Shown here piece by piece: positions 5,957 to 13,332 of a stretch of 27,817 nt of DNA (positions are counted from its first letter, which is position 1; the number at the start of each line of letters is the position of its first letter). The position numbers and the translations under genes are program-made. This stretch comes from a virus. The DNA lies in the IMG/VR virus record IMGVR_UViG_3300022222_000016, positions 1 through 27,817 of that record. One strand, 5' to 3'. The notes under the pieces were generated by a model. The model was not told where the DNA came from. It was given only the letters and a program-made list of their open reading frames with translations, and searched no databases.

Positions 5957-6471
5957 GGGGCAAACACCTCCGCACTGGCAAAAACGCACTGGTCATCTCC
6001 GATTTTCACCCATGATTGTGGACCCTCGGAGATCACGAACCGCCCGAGCGTGGGGTGATCGGCTGGAACCAAGCCGGCAAACGTGCCCTCGCCCGTAAAA
6101 TCGACAGACTTCACCCGGACCGGCGACCCGATGGAGAAAGTGACGCATGGATTTTGCGCCGTTTCTGGGGGGATAATCTCCACCGGGCCGGGAATGTCGG
6201 TTGATTCGATTACGGGTGATGGCGCCGCAATGGGAACGATCCGCCCAAAATTCGGCCCAACAATCGCCCGAGCCATCGATCTCAGCTTGGTCAGGTGCGC
6301 CCGCTGGTTGTCGGTCAGAGGTTTCCCAATATACCGGAACATCTTGGCCACCCGGACGCATTCACAGACCGGGCACAAGGTTGAAATCTTGGCCTTCCGA
6401 ACCTGGCATTGTGTGCAGATGCCACGCTCCCGAAGTTTGCGGGCAATCAGCGTCGTCCGGCATGGGTTCAT
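5953..6471 (-). CDS. Cys-rich hypothetical protein, first gene of the leftward operon
   Basis: 172 residues from ATG 6471 (MNPCRTTLIARKLRERG). A GTG at 6489 in frame is an alternative but would leave almost no leader after the predicted promoter. A CxxC-x12-CxxC module (CTQCQVRKAKISTLCPVC, then CECVRV) in residues ~19-45 is probably a zinc finger. A basic helix (NQRAHLTKLRSMARAIVGPNFG) follows. The C-terminal ~75 residues are a beta-rich domain (VRVKSVDFTGEGTFAGLV...RFVISEGPQSWVKIGDDQCVF) resembling a small SH3-like barrel. As the promoter-proximal early gene next to operator-like repeats it may be a regulator, but no classical HTH is evident. Confidence 0.6.
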   Translation of the reverse strand: MNPCRTTLIARKLRERGICTQCQVRKAKISTLCPVCECVRVAKMFRYIGKPLTDNQRAHLTKLRSMARAIVGPNFGRIVPIAAPSPVIESTDIPGPVEIIPPETAQNPCVTFSIGSPVRVKSVDFTGEGTFAGLVPADHPTLGRFVISEGPQSWVKIGDDQCVFASAEVFAP

Positions 6472-6497
6472 GGTGCGCGTTCTGATCACGGTTCAGG

Positions 6498-6587
6498 ATG
6501 TAAATCCATACACACGCATGGTCAATGAAAAAAATCGGCGGACACGAAAAAAAGATGTTGCCATCCCGTGCGCACGTGTGTATTTAC
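6498..6587. promoter_or_regulatory. divergent promoter region with inverted-repeat operator-like sequences
   Basis: Between the leftward and rightward operons. Leftward promoter: TTGACC (plus-strand GGTCAA, 6520-6525), 16-bp spacer, TTACAT (plus-strand ATGTAA, 6498-6503). Rightward promoter: TTGCCA (6558-6563), 17-bp spacer, TATTTA (6581-6586). A long inverted repeat overlaps both: GTAAAT..ATACACACG (6500-6516) and CGTGTGTATTTAC (6575-6587). Each arm covers the spacer or -10 of one promoter, as expected for a repressor controlling both directions. The rightward start site would be only a few bases before ATG 6598, so that transcript would have a very short leader. Confidence 0.5.
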
Positions 6588-6597
6588 TGGCAACGAA

Positions 6598-6732
6598 ATG
6601 AAACGCCGCCGCAATATTCTCTGGAAACTGGCCACCGATAAAAAGGCGGTCGTCATTGCGCGACGCCGGAAAATCAAGGGTGGGGTCAGCGGGCTCCTCG
6701 AACAAATCGTCACCAAAGAAAGCGAAAAGTGA
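6598..6732 (+). CDS. small basic protein, first gene of the rightward operon
   Basis: 44 residues, MKRRRNILWKLATDKKAVV followed by ARRRKIKGGVSGLLEQIVTKESEK. It is strongly basic (KRRR, RRRKIK) with a probable C-terminal helix, consistent with a small nucleic-acid-binding or regulatory protein, though no HTH is demonstrable. Its stop overlaps the ATG of the next frame (TGATG arrangement at 6730-6734), which favours real translation. It lies immediately after the predicted rightward promoter. Confidence 0.45.
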   Translation: MKRRRNILWKLATDKKAVVIARRRKIKGGVSGLLEQIVTKESEK

Positions 6733-6884
6733 TGAATATCGAACTGATCAGCATTGCCGTGATGTGTGCAGGGTATCTACTTTTACTTTCCGTTTACCAA
6801 ATGATCGACAACCGCAATGCGCGAAAACTCAAACAAAGATGGGAATTTGACCGTGCAAATCGAGTTCACAACCGACGAGGCTGA
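6732..6884 (+). CDS. small single-span membrane protein
   Basis: 50 residues. MNIELISIAVMCAGYLLLLSVYQMI forms one hydrophobic span (about 3-24), followed by a basic cytoplasmic-type tail (NRNARKLKQRWEFDRANRVHNRRG). The start overlaps the preceding stop. Its 3' end overlaps the start of the 6817-7044 gene in another frame by 68 bases, a larger overlap than elsewhere, so that downstream gene may start later (GTG 6853). Role unknown. Confidence 0.45.
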   Translation: MNIELISIAVMCAGYLLLLSVYQMIDNRNARKLKQRWEFDRANRVHNRRG

Positions 6885-7044
6885 ACAAGTCCGTCAAATC
6901 TTTAGGGCGTTCAAGGTGGAGATTATCAATCGGATAATCGTCACCGGTGGATGCGATCACGTTGTCGCGGAAATTGATTGGGACAATCTATATCTCAAAT
7001 TCCACGACGCGACTTTCCAACCCGAACAACAACCAAATCCATGA
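6817..7044 (+). CDS. small hypothetical protein
   Basis: 75 residues with alternating beta and helix pattern: LTVQIEFTTDEAEQVRQIFRAF, then EIINRIIVTGGCDHVVAEID and WDNLYLKFHDATFQPEQQ. The stop overlaps the start of the recombination-associated gene at 7041 (ATGA), showing translational coupling. GTG 6853 is an alternative start that trims the polar first 12 residues and the overlap with the upstream membrane protein. No family recognised. Confidence 0.6.
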   Translation: MRENSNKDGNLTVQIEFTTDEAEQVRQIFRAFKVEIINRIIVTGGCDHVVAEIDWDNLYLKFHDATFQPEQQPNP

Positions 7045-8150
7045 GTACCGAACTACAAGAAAAATCCTCGCCGTTTTCGCGAACGGCATCATCATCACAA
7101 GTCGAAATAGAATCCCAACGAGCAGTGGCGGAGGTGCAATCCGCCATGATTCTCGCCCGTCGATTCCCGCGTGATCACGTCGCTGCGCTCGACCGGATTC
7201 TCAATGCCTGCACCCGCCCATCATTGGCTGAGGGCGCGCTTTACACCTACAGCCGGGGAGGAACTGACATCAGCGGGCCATCAATTCGGCTCGCTGAGAC
7301 GATTGCCCAGAATTGGGGGAACATTCAGTTCGGCGTGCGCGAGTTGGAACAACGCGAAGGCGAGAGTGTCGTCGAGGCGTTTGCGTGGGATTTGGAAACC
7401 AACACACGGCAAGTAAAGGTCTTTCAGGTTCGCCACGAAAGGCACACCGATCAAGGCGTCAAAATGCTGACTAAACCCCGAGACATTTATGAACTGGTCG
7501 CCAACCATGGAGCCCGCCGTCTCCGTGCGTGTATTCTAGGGGTGGTTCCCGGCGACATCGTTGAAGAAGCGGTTAAACAATGCGAGGTGACTCTTCAAAG
7601 CAGCGCCGAGTCAAATCCCGAGAAAGTGAAGGCCCTGATCGCAGCGTTCGGCGCCATGAGAATCACTTCTACCCAGATCGAGAAGCGCATCCAGCGCCGG
7701 ATTGACTCCATCCAACCAGCGCAAATCGTTCAACTCCGAAAGATTTACGCCAGCATGCGCGACGGAATGAGCAAGCCGGAGGACTGGTTTGAATATGAAC
7801 CCGAGTTTGAAACCGCAAGCCCGACAACCACCGCAACCATCGATACCCCGACTTCGTCCCGCCGCCGTGGCAGACCACCGAAAACGGTTGATGTTCCCAT
7901 TGATGACATCGCTCCCGTCCCCGTCGAGACCGCTCCAGTCGAATCCTTAGCCTCCCGAATCGACAAGCTATCCGCCGATGGAAAAGTCACATCGGGCGAC
8001 GTTCTGGCCTATCTCCAGACAGTCGGCAAAGCGCATGGCGCATGGAACACCCTTGACCTGTCCAATGATGATGCCCGCTATGTGTTAGACAACTGGCCGC
8101 ACGTCCTTGAAAAGACCAGCGCCTACCTCGAAGGGGAGGCATTGCCATGA
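7041..8150 (+). CDS. phage recombination-associated protein, candidate single-strand annealing protein
   Basis: 369 residues from ATG 7041. The conserved-looking core (about 30-250) includes RRFPRDHVAALDRILNACTR, GTDISGPSIRLAETIAQNWG, DLETNTRQVKVFQVRHERHT, DIYELVANHGARRLRACILG and QIEKRIQRRIDSIQPAQIVQL. This protein type is widespread in phages beside exonuclease and SSB genes, as here. The C-terminal third is low complexity with an AT-hook-like RRRGRPPK (about 273-280), then an acidic/Pro linker and a short helical end. Annealing activity is inferred from the SSB-like and nuclease genes that follow with coupled starts; no Rad52/RecT signature is provable by eye. The longer frame from 6978 is rejected in favour of the ATGA start. 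Confidence 0.6.
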   Translation: MSTELQEKSSPFSRTASSSQVEIESQRAVAEVQSAMILARRFPRDHVAALDRILNACTRPSLAEGALYTYSRGGTDISGPSIRLAETIAQNWGNIQFGVRELEQREGESVVEAFAWDLETNTRQVKVFQVRHERHTDQGVKMLTKPRDIYELVANHGARRLRACILGVVPGDIVEEAVKQCEVTLQSSAESNPEKVKALIAAFGAMRITSTQIEKRIQRRIDSIQPAQIVQLRKIYASMRDGMSKPEDWFEYEPEFETASPTTTATIDTPTSSRRRGRPPKTVDVPIDDIAPVPVETAPVESLASRIDKLSADGKVTSGDVLAYLQTVGKAHGAWNTLDLSNDDARYVLDNWPHVLEKTSAYLEGEALP

Positions 8151-8449
8151 TGTCCATAAGCATCAACGTAACCAAAATTGACAAGGCATTGATCAAGCCG
8201 GGAAAAAAACCTGATGCCGTTACAGGAAAAGTCGGGCAATACATTGATCTGGTTTGCTTTGATAAGCCTGACAATTACGGCAACGACGGATTTGTTGTTC
8301 AGGGAGTTTCCAAGGAACAGCGTGCGGCAGGCGTCAAGGGCCCGATCATAGGCAACTGGAAGAATATTGGGGCTATCCGACAGCCATCGCAGCCAGCACG
8401 ACAGCAACCGTCCAACAGCCAATCGCAGGAAGATGATATTCCTTTCTGA
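8147..8449 (+). CDS. small protein with SSB-type acidic tail
   Basis: 100 residues. The N-terminal ~65 are beta-rich (ISINVTKIDKALIKPGKKPD, YIDLVCFDKPDNYGNDGFVV), consistent with a small OB-like fold. A Gln/Pro/Ser linker follows (RQPSQPARQQPSNSQSQ), and the protein ends in EDDIPF, the hallmark C-terminal tip by which bacterial and phage SSBs recruit replication and repair partners. At 100 residues it is shorter than bacterial SSB. Its ATG overlaps the previous stop, and the nuclease starts 4 bases after its stop. Probably coats single strands during phage recombination or replication. Confidence 0.7.
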   Translation: MMSISINVTKIDKALIKPGKKPDAVTGKVGQYIDLVCFDKPDNYGNDGFVVQGVSKEQRAAGVKGPIIGNWKNIGAIRQPSQPARQQPSNSQSQEDDIPF

Positions 8450-8452
8450 CAA

Positions 8453-9592
8453 ATGAGCGACGATCCACGAATGGGACTTCCAAGCGCTTCATCCATGGAA
8501 GCATTGGAACTCTGCCCCGGCAGGCATCTGGCGTGCCAAGGCATCGAGGACACCAGAACCAAGGACACCACGTTTGGCGACCGTGTTCATTTCGTTCTCT
8601 GCGAGATGGCTAATGGAAACGCCGCGCATCGAGACATTGATGAATCAGTAAACTCCGCCGCTATTGATCTCTGGAAAAAAGGCAATGATCTTGTAGAATG
8701 GTGGAAGCAAGCGAATGAAATCACTGATTGCTCTGAACTAATCGAACGACGATTGCTGTTGTCGAGCCGGGACGGCGTGCCATTGATGACCGGACAGGGA
8801 GACAGGATTGTAATAAGCCGGGATCACGCGCTTATTATTGACTACAAAAGTCTTCCGGGCGACGTATCAGACTCGAAAGACAATGGGCAACTCCGCAGCC
8901 TAGTCGCACTGGTCGGGCATTCGTACGACGCTGTGTTTACAATCACCGGAGCCATCATTCAGCGTATGACAGGCAAACCGGAGCCCGTTGTCTATCGTGG
9001 TGAAGAAATCGACGCAGCGATTGATTGGTCGGAGCGAGTGGCGATTGCCGCCATGGACCCCAACGCCCCGCGCAACCCTGGCGAGAAACAATGCAAATGG
9101 TGCCGGTTCAAGCCTAATTGCCCGGAAGCGAACGCCAAGGCCGTCGCCGTAGTCGAAAAGCTCGGCCCGGTGGATCTCGTCACCCACAAGATCGCATCAC
9201 TCGCACCCGACCGCTTGGCACAACTATTTGATCAGGTCACGTTTGCTCAAACCATCCTGAAAACAGCCCGTGAAGAAATCGAGAAGCGAGTGGACGCAGA
9301 ATCCATCCCCGGTCTTGAACGAGGGGAAGGGTCAAAAACTAGCGAGGTTTCTGACATGGGGGCGTTGTTCTCCAGGTTGCGCGATAAATACGGCATAGAC
9401 GACGCTCGGTTCGTGCGCGGGGCGACAATCAGCAAAAAGGAGATCAAGGCCATGATCAAAGAGTGGAATCAAGAAATGTCCGGTGCAGCGCTCGACAAGG
9501 CTTGTGCGACATTACTAGTTGGAATTGTCACAGAGAAACTGAAAAGGGGTAGCGTTGGAAGGGTGAACGATGAGGTATCCCACGATGACTGA
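8453..9592 (+). CDS. PD-(D/E)XK nuclease, Cas4/AddB-like (DUF2800-type phage exonuclease)
   Basis: 379 residues. N-terminal GLPSASSMEALELCPGRHLA gives the Ser-rich turn and a single Cys (C21). The nuclease core shows GQGDRIVISRDHALIIDYKS (about 114-133), with Asp117 and the catalytic D130-x-K132. A distal Cys trio CKWCRFKPNC (about 211-220), with C21, matches the four-Cys iron-sulfur arrangement of Cas4 and AddB nucleases. The C-terminal ~130 residues are helical. It probably resects double-stranded ends for the annealing protein two genes upstream. It overlaps the next gene by 8 bases. Confidence 0.8.
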   Translation: MSDDPRMGLPSASSMEALELCPGRHLACQGIEDTRTKDTTFGDRVHFVLCEMANGNAAHRDIDESVNSAAIDLWKKGNDLVEWWKQANEITDCSELIERRLLLSSRDGVPLMTGQGDRIVISRDHALIIDYKSLPGDVSDSKDNGQLRSLVALVGHSYDAVFTITGAIIQRMTGKPEPVVYRGEEIDAAIDWSERVAIAAMDPNAPRNPGEKQCKWCRFKPNCPEANAKAVAVVEKLGPVDLVTHKIASLAPDRLAQLFDQVTFAQTILKTAREEIEKRVDAESIPGLERGEGSKTSEVSDMGALFSRLRDKYGIDDARFVRGATISKKEIKAMIKEWNQEMSGAALDKACATLLVGIVTEKLKRGSVGRVNDEVSHDD

Positions 9593-10295
9593 CACCGCCA
9601 CGTCGATGCAATTCGCGCTCTCTAACGACGCCAGCCCGACACGGGGCGGGTCATCGTTGGGATCACCGTCTTGTTCACCGTTCTTGACCGTGACGGGCGC
9701 GGATGAGCGGACGGACGTAGCGGCACTGGCAAAGCTGACCGCCGAAATCGGGCTGCTCTACACGGCGACGCCAGAAGGTCGGAACCGCTACCCGCGCTGG
9801 GAGTGGATTCGGGAAACCTCGATCGAACTCCGAAAGGCGTCCCTGCATGTCTGCGGACGCGGAGCGCGTGCGTTGCTGATGGACGGGAAACTGTCAGTCA
9901 GCGGCTTCCAGCGGATCCAAGTCAACGGGGGGATTCTTGCACTGGAGGTGGAACACCTCTGCACGATGTATCCACGCCATACGATCATCACTCAGCACCA
10001 CGTCAAAAACGCGCACCTGCTCGCCGTGCGGCCAATCAATCACGCAATCCTGCTCGACACCAGCGGTGGTCGGGGAATCTCTCCAAGCGAATGGACGCAA
10101 CCAACGACCGAAAAGGCAGTCGGATTCGCGGGCGGTCTAGGCCCGGACAATCTCGCCGCTGAAATGCTGACGATCCGAGAAACCGCCCGCCCCGGATGGT
10201 GGGCTGACATGGAGGGAAAACTCCGCGTCGGTGACTGGTTCTCGCTCGAACTCGCGGGCGAGGTGGTCGCGCAATTCTCTTCGGCGAACGCCTAG
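9585..10295 (+). CDS. hypothetical protein with cassette-like N-terminus
   Basis: 236 residues from ATG 9585 (MTDTATSMQFALSNDASPTR). ATG 9570 is also in frame. The first ~35 residues are Ser/Thr/Pro-rich and lie over a degenerate attC-like palindrome (9620-9662). The remaining ~200 look like a normal globular domain (DVAALAKLTAEIGLLYTATP, WEWIRETSIELRKASLHVCG, FQRIQVNGGILALEVEHLC). A GTG at about 9690 could be the real start. The C-terminus SSANA comes from the R box of site C (10283). No family recognised. Confidence 0.6.
   Translation: MTDTATSMQFALSNDASPTRGGSSLGSPSCSPFLTVTGADERTDVAALAKLTAEIGLLYTATPEGRNRYPRWEWIRETSIELRKASLHVCGRGARALLMDGKLSVSGFQRIQVNGGILALEVEHLCTMYPRHTIITQHHVKNAHLLAVRPINHAILLDTSGGRGISPSEWTQPTTEKAVGFAGGLGPDNLAAEMLTIRETARPGWWADMEGKLRVGDWFSLELAGEVVAQFSSANA
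9620..9662. other. degenerate attC-like palindrome
   Basis: CTCTAAC (9620-9626), spacer GACGC, a short GC-rich inner stem, spacer TCATC, then GTTGGGA (9656-9662). Box and spacer lengths follow the other sites and the TCATC spacer is shared with site B. The outer boxes pair in only 4 of 7 positions, and at 43 bp it is shorter than normal attC sites. Possibly a remnant. Confidence 0.25.
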
Positions 10296-10369
10296 CTCAT
10301 GGACGCCGACCTATTAACTCCGCTGCAAGAAGGACGCCCGTCGGCGTTTCATGCAGCGTTTTGTTCGCC
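10283..10369. other. attC-like recombination site (site C)
   Basis: An 87-bp palindrome. GGCGAAC (10283-10289) pairs perfectly with GTTCGCC (10363-10369). Spacers are GCCTA (10290-10294) and GTTTT (10358-10362). Inner stem: GCT/AGC, extrahelical C at 10354, CATG/CATG, then ACGCCGAC (10303-10310) with GTCGGCGT (10340-10347) after a one-base irregularity. The spacer and first inner bases (GAACGCCTAGCT) are identical to those of site A, which lies about 9 kb away on the opposite arm. It covers the stop of the 9585-10295 gene and the first ~24 codons of the Dam-type gene. Confidence 0.7.
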
Positions 10370-10868
10370 TCGCGGGGGGATGGGCGGTCATCATTCCGCC
10401 AGGGCTGACAAGGATGAATGGCTGACACCACCTGAACTTCTCCGCACCCTTGGAGAGTTCGACTTGGATCCGTGCTCGCCAATGGAACGCCCGTGGCCGA
10501 CTGCCGCGCAACATCTCACATGGAAAGACAACGGACTGCTTGCCGCGTGGCAGGGTCGCGTCTTCTGTAATCCTCCGTATGGTCGCGAGGCTGGCCGATG
10601 GCTCGCGAGGTGTGCGGAACATGGCAACGCCACCGCGCTGATCTTCGCCCGCACCGAAACGGCCGACTGGCAAGCGCATGTGTGGGCAAAGGCGGATGCG
10701 ATTTTCTTCCTCTTCGGGCGTCTGCACTTCCACCATGTGGACGGACGCCGCGCCGCAGCCAACTCTGGCGCACCTTCGGCACTGATCTCCTACAACGCCG
10801 AGAACACACGCTTCTTGGAAAACTCCATGCTACCCGGGCGCTTAGTCCGTCTGGCGAACGACAAATGA
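10299..10868 (+). CDS. phage DNA N6-adenine methyltransferase (Dam-type)
   Basis: 189 residues in the longest frame. The family core starts at DEWLTPPELLRTLGEFDLDP, the typical opening of phage DNA N-6-adenine methyltransferases. It continues with WQGRVFCNPPYGREAGRW, where NPPY (91-94) is the catalytic motif IV of adenine-N6 methyltransferases, and NATALIFARTETADWQAHVW. It methylates adenine in DNA, probably protecting the phage genome from host restriction. Residues 1-24 are encoded by attC-like site C. An ATG at 10380 (MGGHHSARADKDEW), 10 bases past the site, fits the family N-terminus better. The C-terminus LANDK derives from another R-box sequence (GGCGAAC, 10853-10859). Confidence 0.88.
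   Translation: MDADLLTPLQEGRPSAFHAAFCSPRGGMGGHHSARADKDEWLTPPELLRTLGEFDLDPCSPMERPWPTAAQHLTWKDNGLLAAWQGRVFCNPPYGREAGRWLARCAEHGNATALIFARTETADWQAHVWAKADAIFFLFGRLHFHHVDGRRAAANSGAPSALISYNAENTRFLENSMLPGRLVRLANDK
10853..10859. other. isolated attC-like R box at the end of the Dam-type gene
   Basis: GGCGAAC, identical to the R box of site C, encodes the LAN of the Dam-type C-terminus. No complementary arm was found in the next 200 bp. Further single boxes of this kind lie at 11379-11385 (AGCGAAC, end of the DUF4326 gene) and 22111-22117 (GGCGAAC, near the end of the 21782-22168 gene). Confidence 0.35.
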
Positions 10869-11035
10869 GCTCCAACTTCAAACTCAACCGCGCACTGATC
10901 AATGCCAAGTTAACACCCGGAACAGCTATGGATATACTCCAAGATCACGGCATCGTCTCCGATAACGCAATCCACATCGAGGACGTGGCCACAACAGATA
11001 TTCCAAACGCAATTAGGTTCATCGAGTCACAATGA
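10865..11035 (+). CDS. small hypothetical protein
   Basis: 56 residues, MSSNFKLNRALINAKLTPGT, then AMDILQDHGIVSDNAIHIEDVATTDIPNAIRFIESQ. The start overlaps the Dam-type stop and the stop overlaps the next start (both ATGA), so it is very likely translated. Predicted mixed helix and strand; no motif recognised. Belongs to the same accessory block as the methyltransferase. Confidence 0.6.
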   Translation: MSSNFKLNRALINAKLTPGTAMDILQDHGIVSDNAIHIEDVATTDIPNAIRFIESQ

Positions 11036-11391
11036 ATAAAAACTCACAAAGCGCCAAAAACTCCTGCGCGCCAGTGCGTGTGCAACTCTCGCGCAAGCGA
11101 GGGTGGAGAAAGCCCGAAAACACGGTGGTCGTGTCGCGTCCGTCAATCTTCGGGAATCCGTTTTGGAAAGGCTACGGTTGCCGCATGAGCGCTGCGTGGT
11201 CGTATCAGGTCGCCGTGGAAATGGAACTGCTTGTCCTGCGCCTCGGACTGCCGGGAATCGACCCATACTTCCGGCGCATCGCTGAGCGCCTGCCGGAACT
11301 GCGCGGAAAAAATCTAGCGTGCTGGTGTCCGAAAGAATTGCCTGACTGCTATTGCCATGCTGGCACGCTGATAAATCTAGCGAACGTCTGA
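11032..11391 (+). CDS. DUF4326 family protein
   Basis: 119 residues. After a polar start (MNKNSQSAKNSCAP) comes VRVQLSRKRGWRKPENTVVV, SRPSIFGNPFWKGYG and RGKNLACWCPKELPDCYCHA, the characteristic DUF4326 sequence (R-L..W/G-NPF and LACWC..CHxxxL). Members are common in phages, and their biochemical role is not established to my knowledge. The Cys/His cluster (CWC...CYCH) may bind metal. The C-terminus LANV comes from a recombination-box-like sequence (AGCGAAC 11379-11385). A 27-bp gap separates it from the terminase gene. Confidence 0.75.
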   Translation: MNKNSQSAKNSCAPVRVQLSRKRGWRKPENTVVVSRPSIFGNPFWKGYGCRMSAAWSYQVAVEMELLVLRLGLPGIDPYFRRIAERLPELRGKNLACWCPKELPDCYCHAGTLINLANV

Positions 11392-11418
11392 AAACCTTGC
11401 ACGGCGAGACGTGAATTT

Positions 11419-13332
11419 ATGATCAAGTTTCCATCCGATATTCGTGGAATGGCATCGCTCGAACTGCCGGAAAACTGGCAGGAACTTTGGGCTTCCACAT
11501 GGTCATTGGAAGAAAAAGAGGAGGCGTGTAGGCGCCTGTCTCACAGCGAACGAAAGGGGGTCGCATGCCAGGTCAAGTCGGCCGCGCTTGTCGCGATGTT
11601 GGTTGAGGACGCGAGGCAGTACAAAGACAGCTTTGATTCAGCATGCCCAATAGCGAGCTTCTATCCCAGCTACAACCAGGCGCAAATCCTGAATGCGTGG
11701 CATCCCGCATTTGAACCTGACGAAGCGCCGACCGGGTATCGGTCGGTATTGATTTTCCTAGAAAACAGAGGTGGGAAAACGACCGCCGTGGTGATTGACA
11801 CGCTGCTTTGGATGATCCCGAATGACCCCGCTTGGGCAATGTTTCAACCCATGGAAGACGAATTTGGGAGAGGCACCTACACGGTTCTTCCACGGCCGGA
11901 ATGGGCGACATGGAAAGCGACCGGGAAGATGATTTTGCCTTGGTTGAAAGGTCCGCCAAAAGCGGGGCGGCATTGTTCAATCTGGCATGGAGTGCCTGAT
12001 CGATCTCATTGGGAACAAGTTGTTGGTGCCGAATATAGGAAATGGATTCCCAGCTACGAGATCGCCACTCGCGGACCGAAGAACGAGGAGGACTGGAACA
12101 AGACAGAGATGTATTTTAAGACCCGCTGGGGGCACATCGTATATGGGAAACTCTATGGGTCCGACACCCTGGCATGGTCCGGCAAAGCGTGTTGGCGCGT
12201 GAATTTCGATGAGGGAATGGACAAGGCGACATTGGGAGAAGCGCTGCCTCGCGTGCAGTCGGAGGGATCATTATATTGGGCGTACACGCCAGCCGAGGCG
12301 AGGAACACCGGCAGAAGAACTCAACTGGCGTTCCAATGTTACCAGGGGAAATATCCACTTGTTGGCAAGGTGAAATCGTTCACGGATTTGGGTGGGATCG
12401 ATACGATCCCGGACCGGATCATGCCAGCGGCCAAGAAAGCGGACGACAAGGCCCGGTACGCCAAGATGGGTGCGGAGGGAAAAGTTCGGGCGCGAGGCGG
12501 ATTTTTTACATCCAGCCCACTTGTTTTCAATCATTTCGAGCGTGAATTTCACGTGCTTCCAATGGATAGCCGGGAAGCAATCGAGAAGTGGGGGGGCGTG
12601 GCGAACTTTTTCCGTGGCATTGACGAGGGCATTGCGCACCCCGCCGCGTGCGTTTGGGCCATGCTACTCCCAACTGGCGAATGGATCCTTTACCGTGACT
12701 ACAAAATAACGAATCGGTCGATCAGCGAGCGAGTTAAGGACATAGTGGAGGCATCCGGCAATGAATTGACTGAAACCAAGACAATCGGACCCGACAATCA
12801 GGTTGCCATGCGATACAAAGAACGATACGTGCGCGAGAAGTTTCGGGCTACACTGGCAGACTGGCATCTCTGGAACCGGAAAAACGAAAGCTTGCGCGAT
12901 TCCCGGGCGGATGACTACCGAAAGGCGGGGATGCTGATCCGAAAATCAACCCAGCTTGGACCCGCCGCCCGGTGCGATAATGTAAATGATTTGATGCGGA
13001 AAGACCATACCCGACTACATTTGCTCACAGGATACGCCCCCGGCACCCGGCTCTACGTCACACGGAATTGCGGGGACGTGATTGAGCGAATGGAAAACTA
13101 TTTGCAAGCGCAATACAGCAGTGGCCAGAACGCCGGGGAGTTCAAGGGCAATCCCGACGAGCTTGGGGACGACATACCAGATGCCTTTTGCTACGCGCTT
13201 CTGGGAGGATTCCGATGGATCCCACCCGCTGATATATTTGGAATCGGGGTTGACGGGGAGGGAAATGACTTGCAATCTTCCACGGATACTGCTTTCAACC
13301 CAATCACCGGATACCAGTCAATATCAAGATGA
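11419..13332 (+). CDS. terminase large subunit
   Basis: 637 residues. The ATPase domain has a Walker A-like VLIFLENRGGKTTAVVID (about 110-126), with GGKTT in place of the classical GxxxxGKS. This is followed by the adenine-motif region (VLPRPEWATWKATGKMILPW) and Walker B-like CWRVNFDEGM with the Asp-Glu pair. The nuclease domain includes FFRGIDEGIAHPAACVWAML (first catalytic Asp), YRDYKITNRSISERVKDIVE and NPDELGDDIPDAFCYALLGG (C-terminal Asp cluster), giving an RNase H-like fold. It packages and cuts DNA at the portal. No small terminase subunit was recognised. Its stop overlaps the next start. Confidence 0.88.
   Translation: MIKFPSDIRGMASLELPENWQELWASTWSLEEKEEACRRLSHSERKGVACQVKSAALVAMLVEDARQYKDSFDSACPIASFYPSYNQAQILNAWHPAFEPDEAPTGYRSVLIFLENRGGKTTAVVIDTLLWMIPNDPAWAMFQPMEDEFGRGTYTVLPRPEWATWKATGKMILPWLKGPPKAGRHCSIWHGVPDRSHWEQVVGAEYRKWIPSYEIATRGPKNEEDWNKTEMYFKTRWGHIVYGKLYGSDTLAWSGKACWRVNFDEGMDKATLGEALPRVQSEGSLYWAYTPAEARNTGRRTQLAFQCYQGKYPLVGKVKSFTDLGGIDTIPDRIMPAAKKADDKARYAKMGAEGKVRARGGFFTSSPLVFNHFEREFHVLPMDSREAIEKWGGVANFFRGIDEGIAHPAACVWAMLLPTGEWILYRDYKITNRSISERVKDIVEASGNELTETKTIGPDNQVAMRYKERYVREKFRATLADWHLWNRKNESLRDSRADDYRKAGMLIRKSTQLGPAARCDNVNDLMRKDHTRLHLLTGYAPGTRLYVTRNCGDVIERMENYLQAQYSSGQNAGEFKGNPDELGDDIPDAFCYALLGGFRWIPPADIFGIGVDGEGNDLQSSTDTAFNPITGYQSISR

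Noticed and set aside
10865-11035. A complete attC-like site following the box at 10853
   Set aside because: No complementary arm with the 5-nt spacer and L stem was found downstream, so it is listed only as a half-site.
11099-11116. Short hairpin CTCGCG...CGAG in the DUF4326 gene start as a further recombination site
   Set aside because: No GTT/AAC boxes or spacer architecture. Simple local complementarity.
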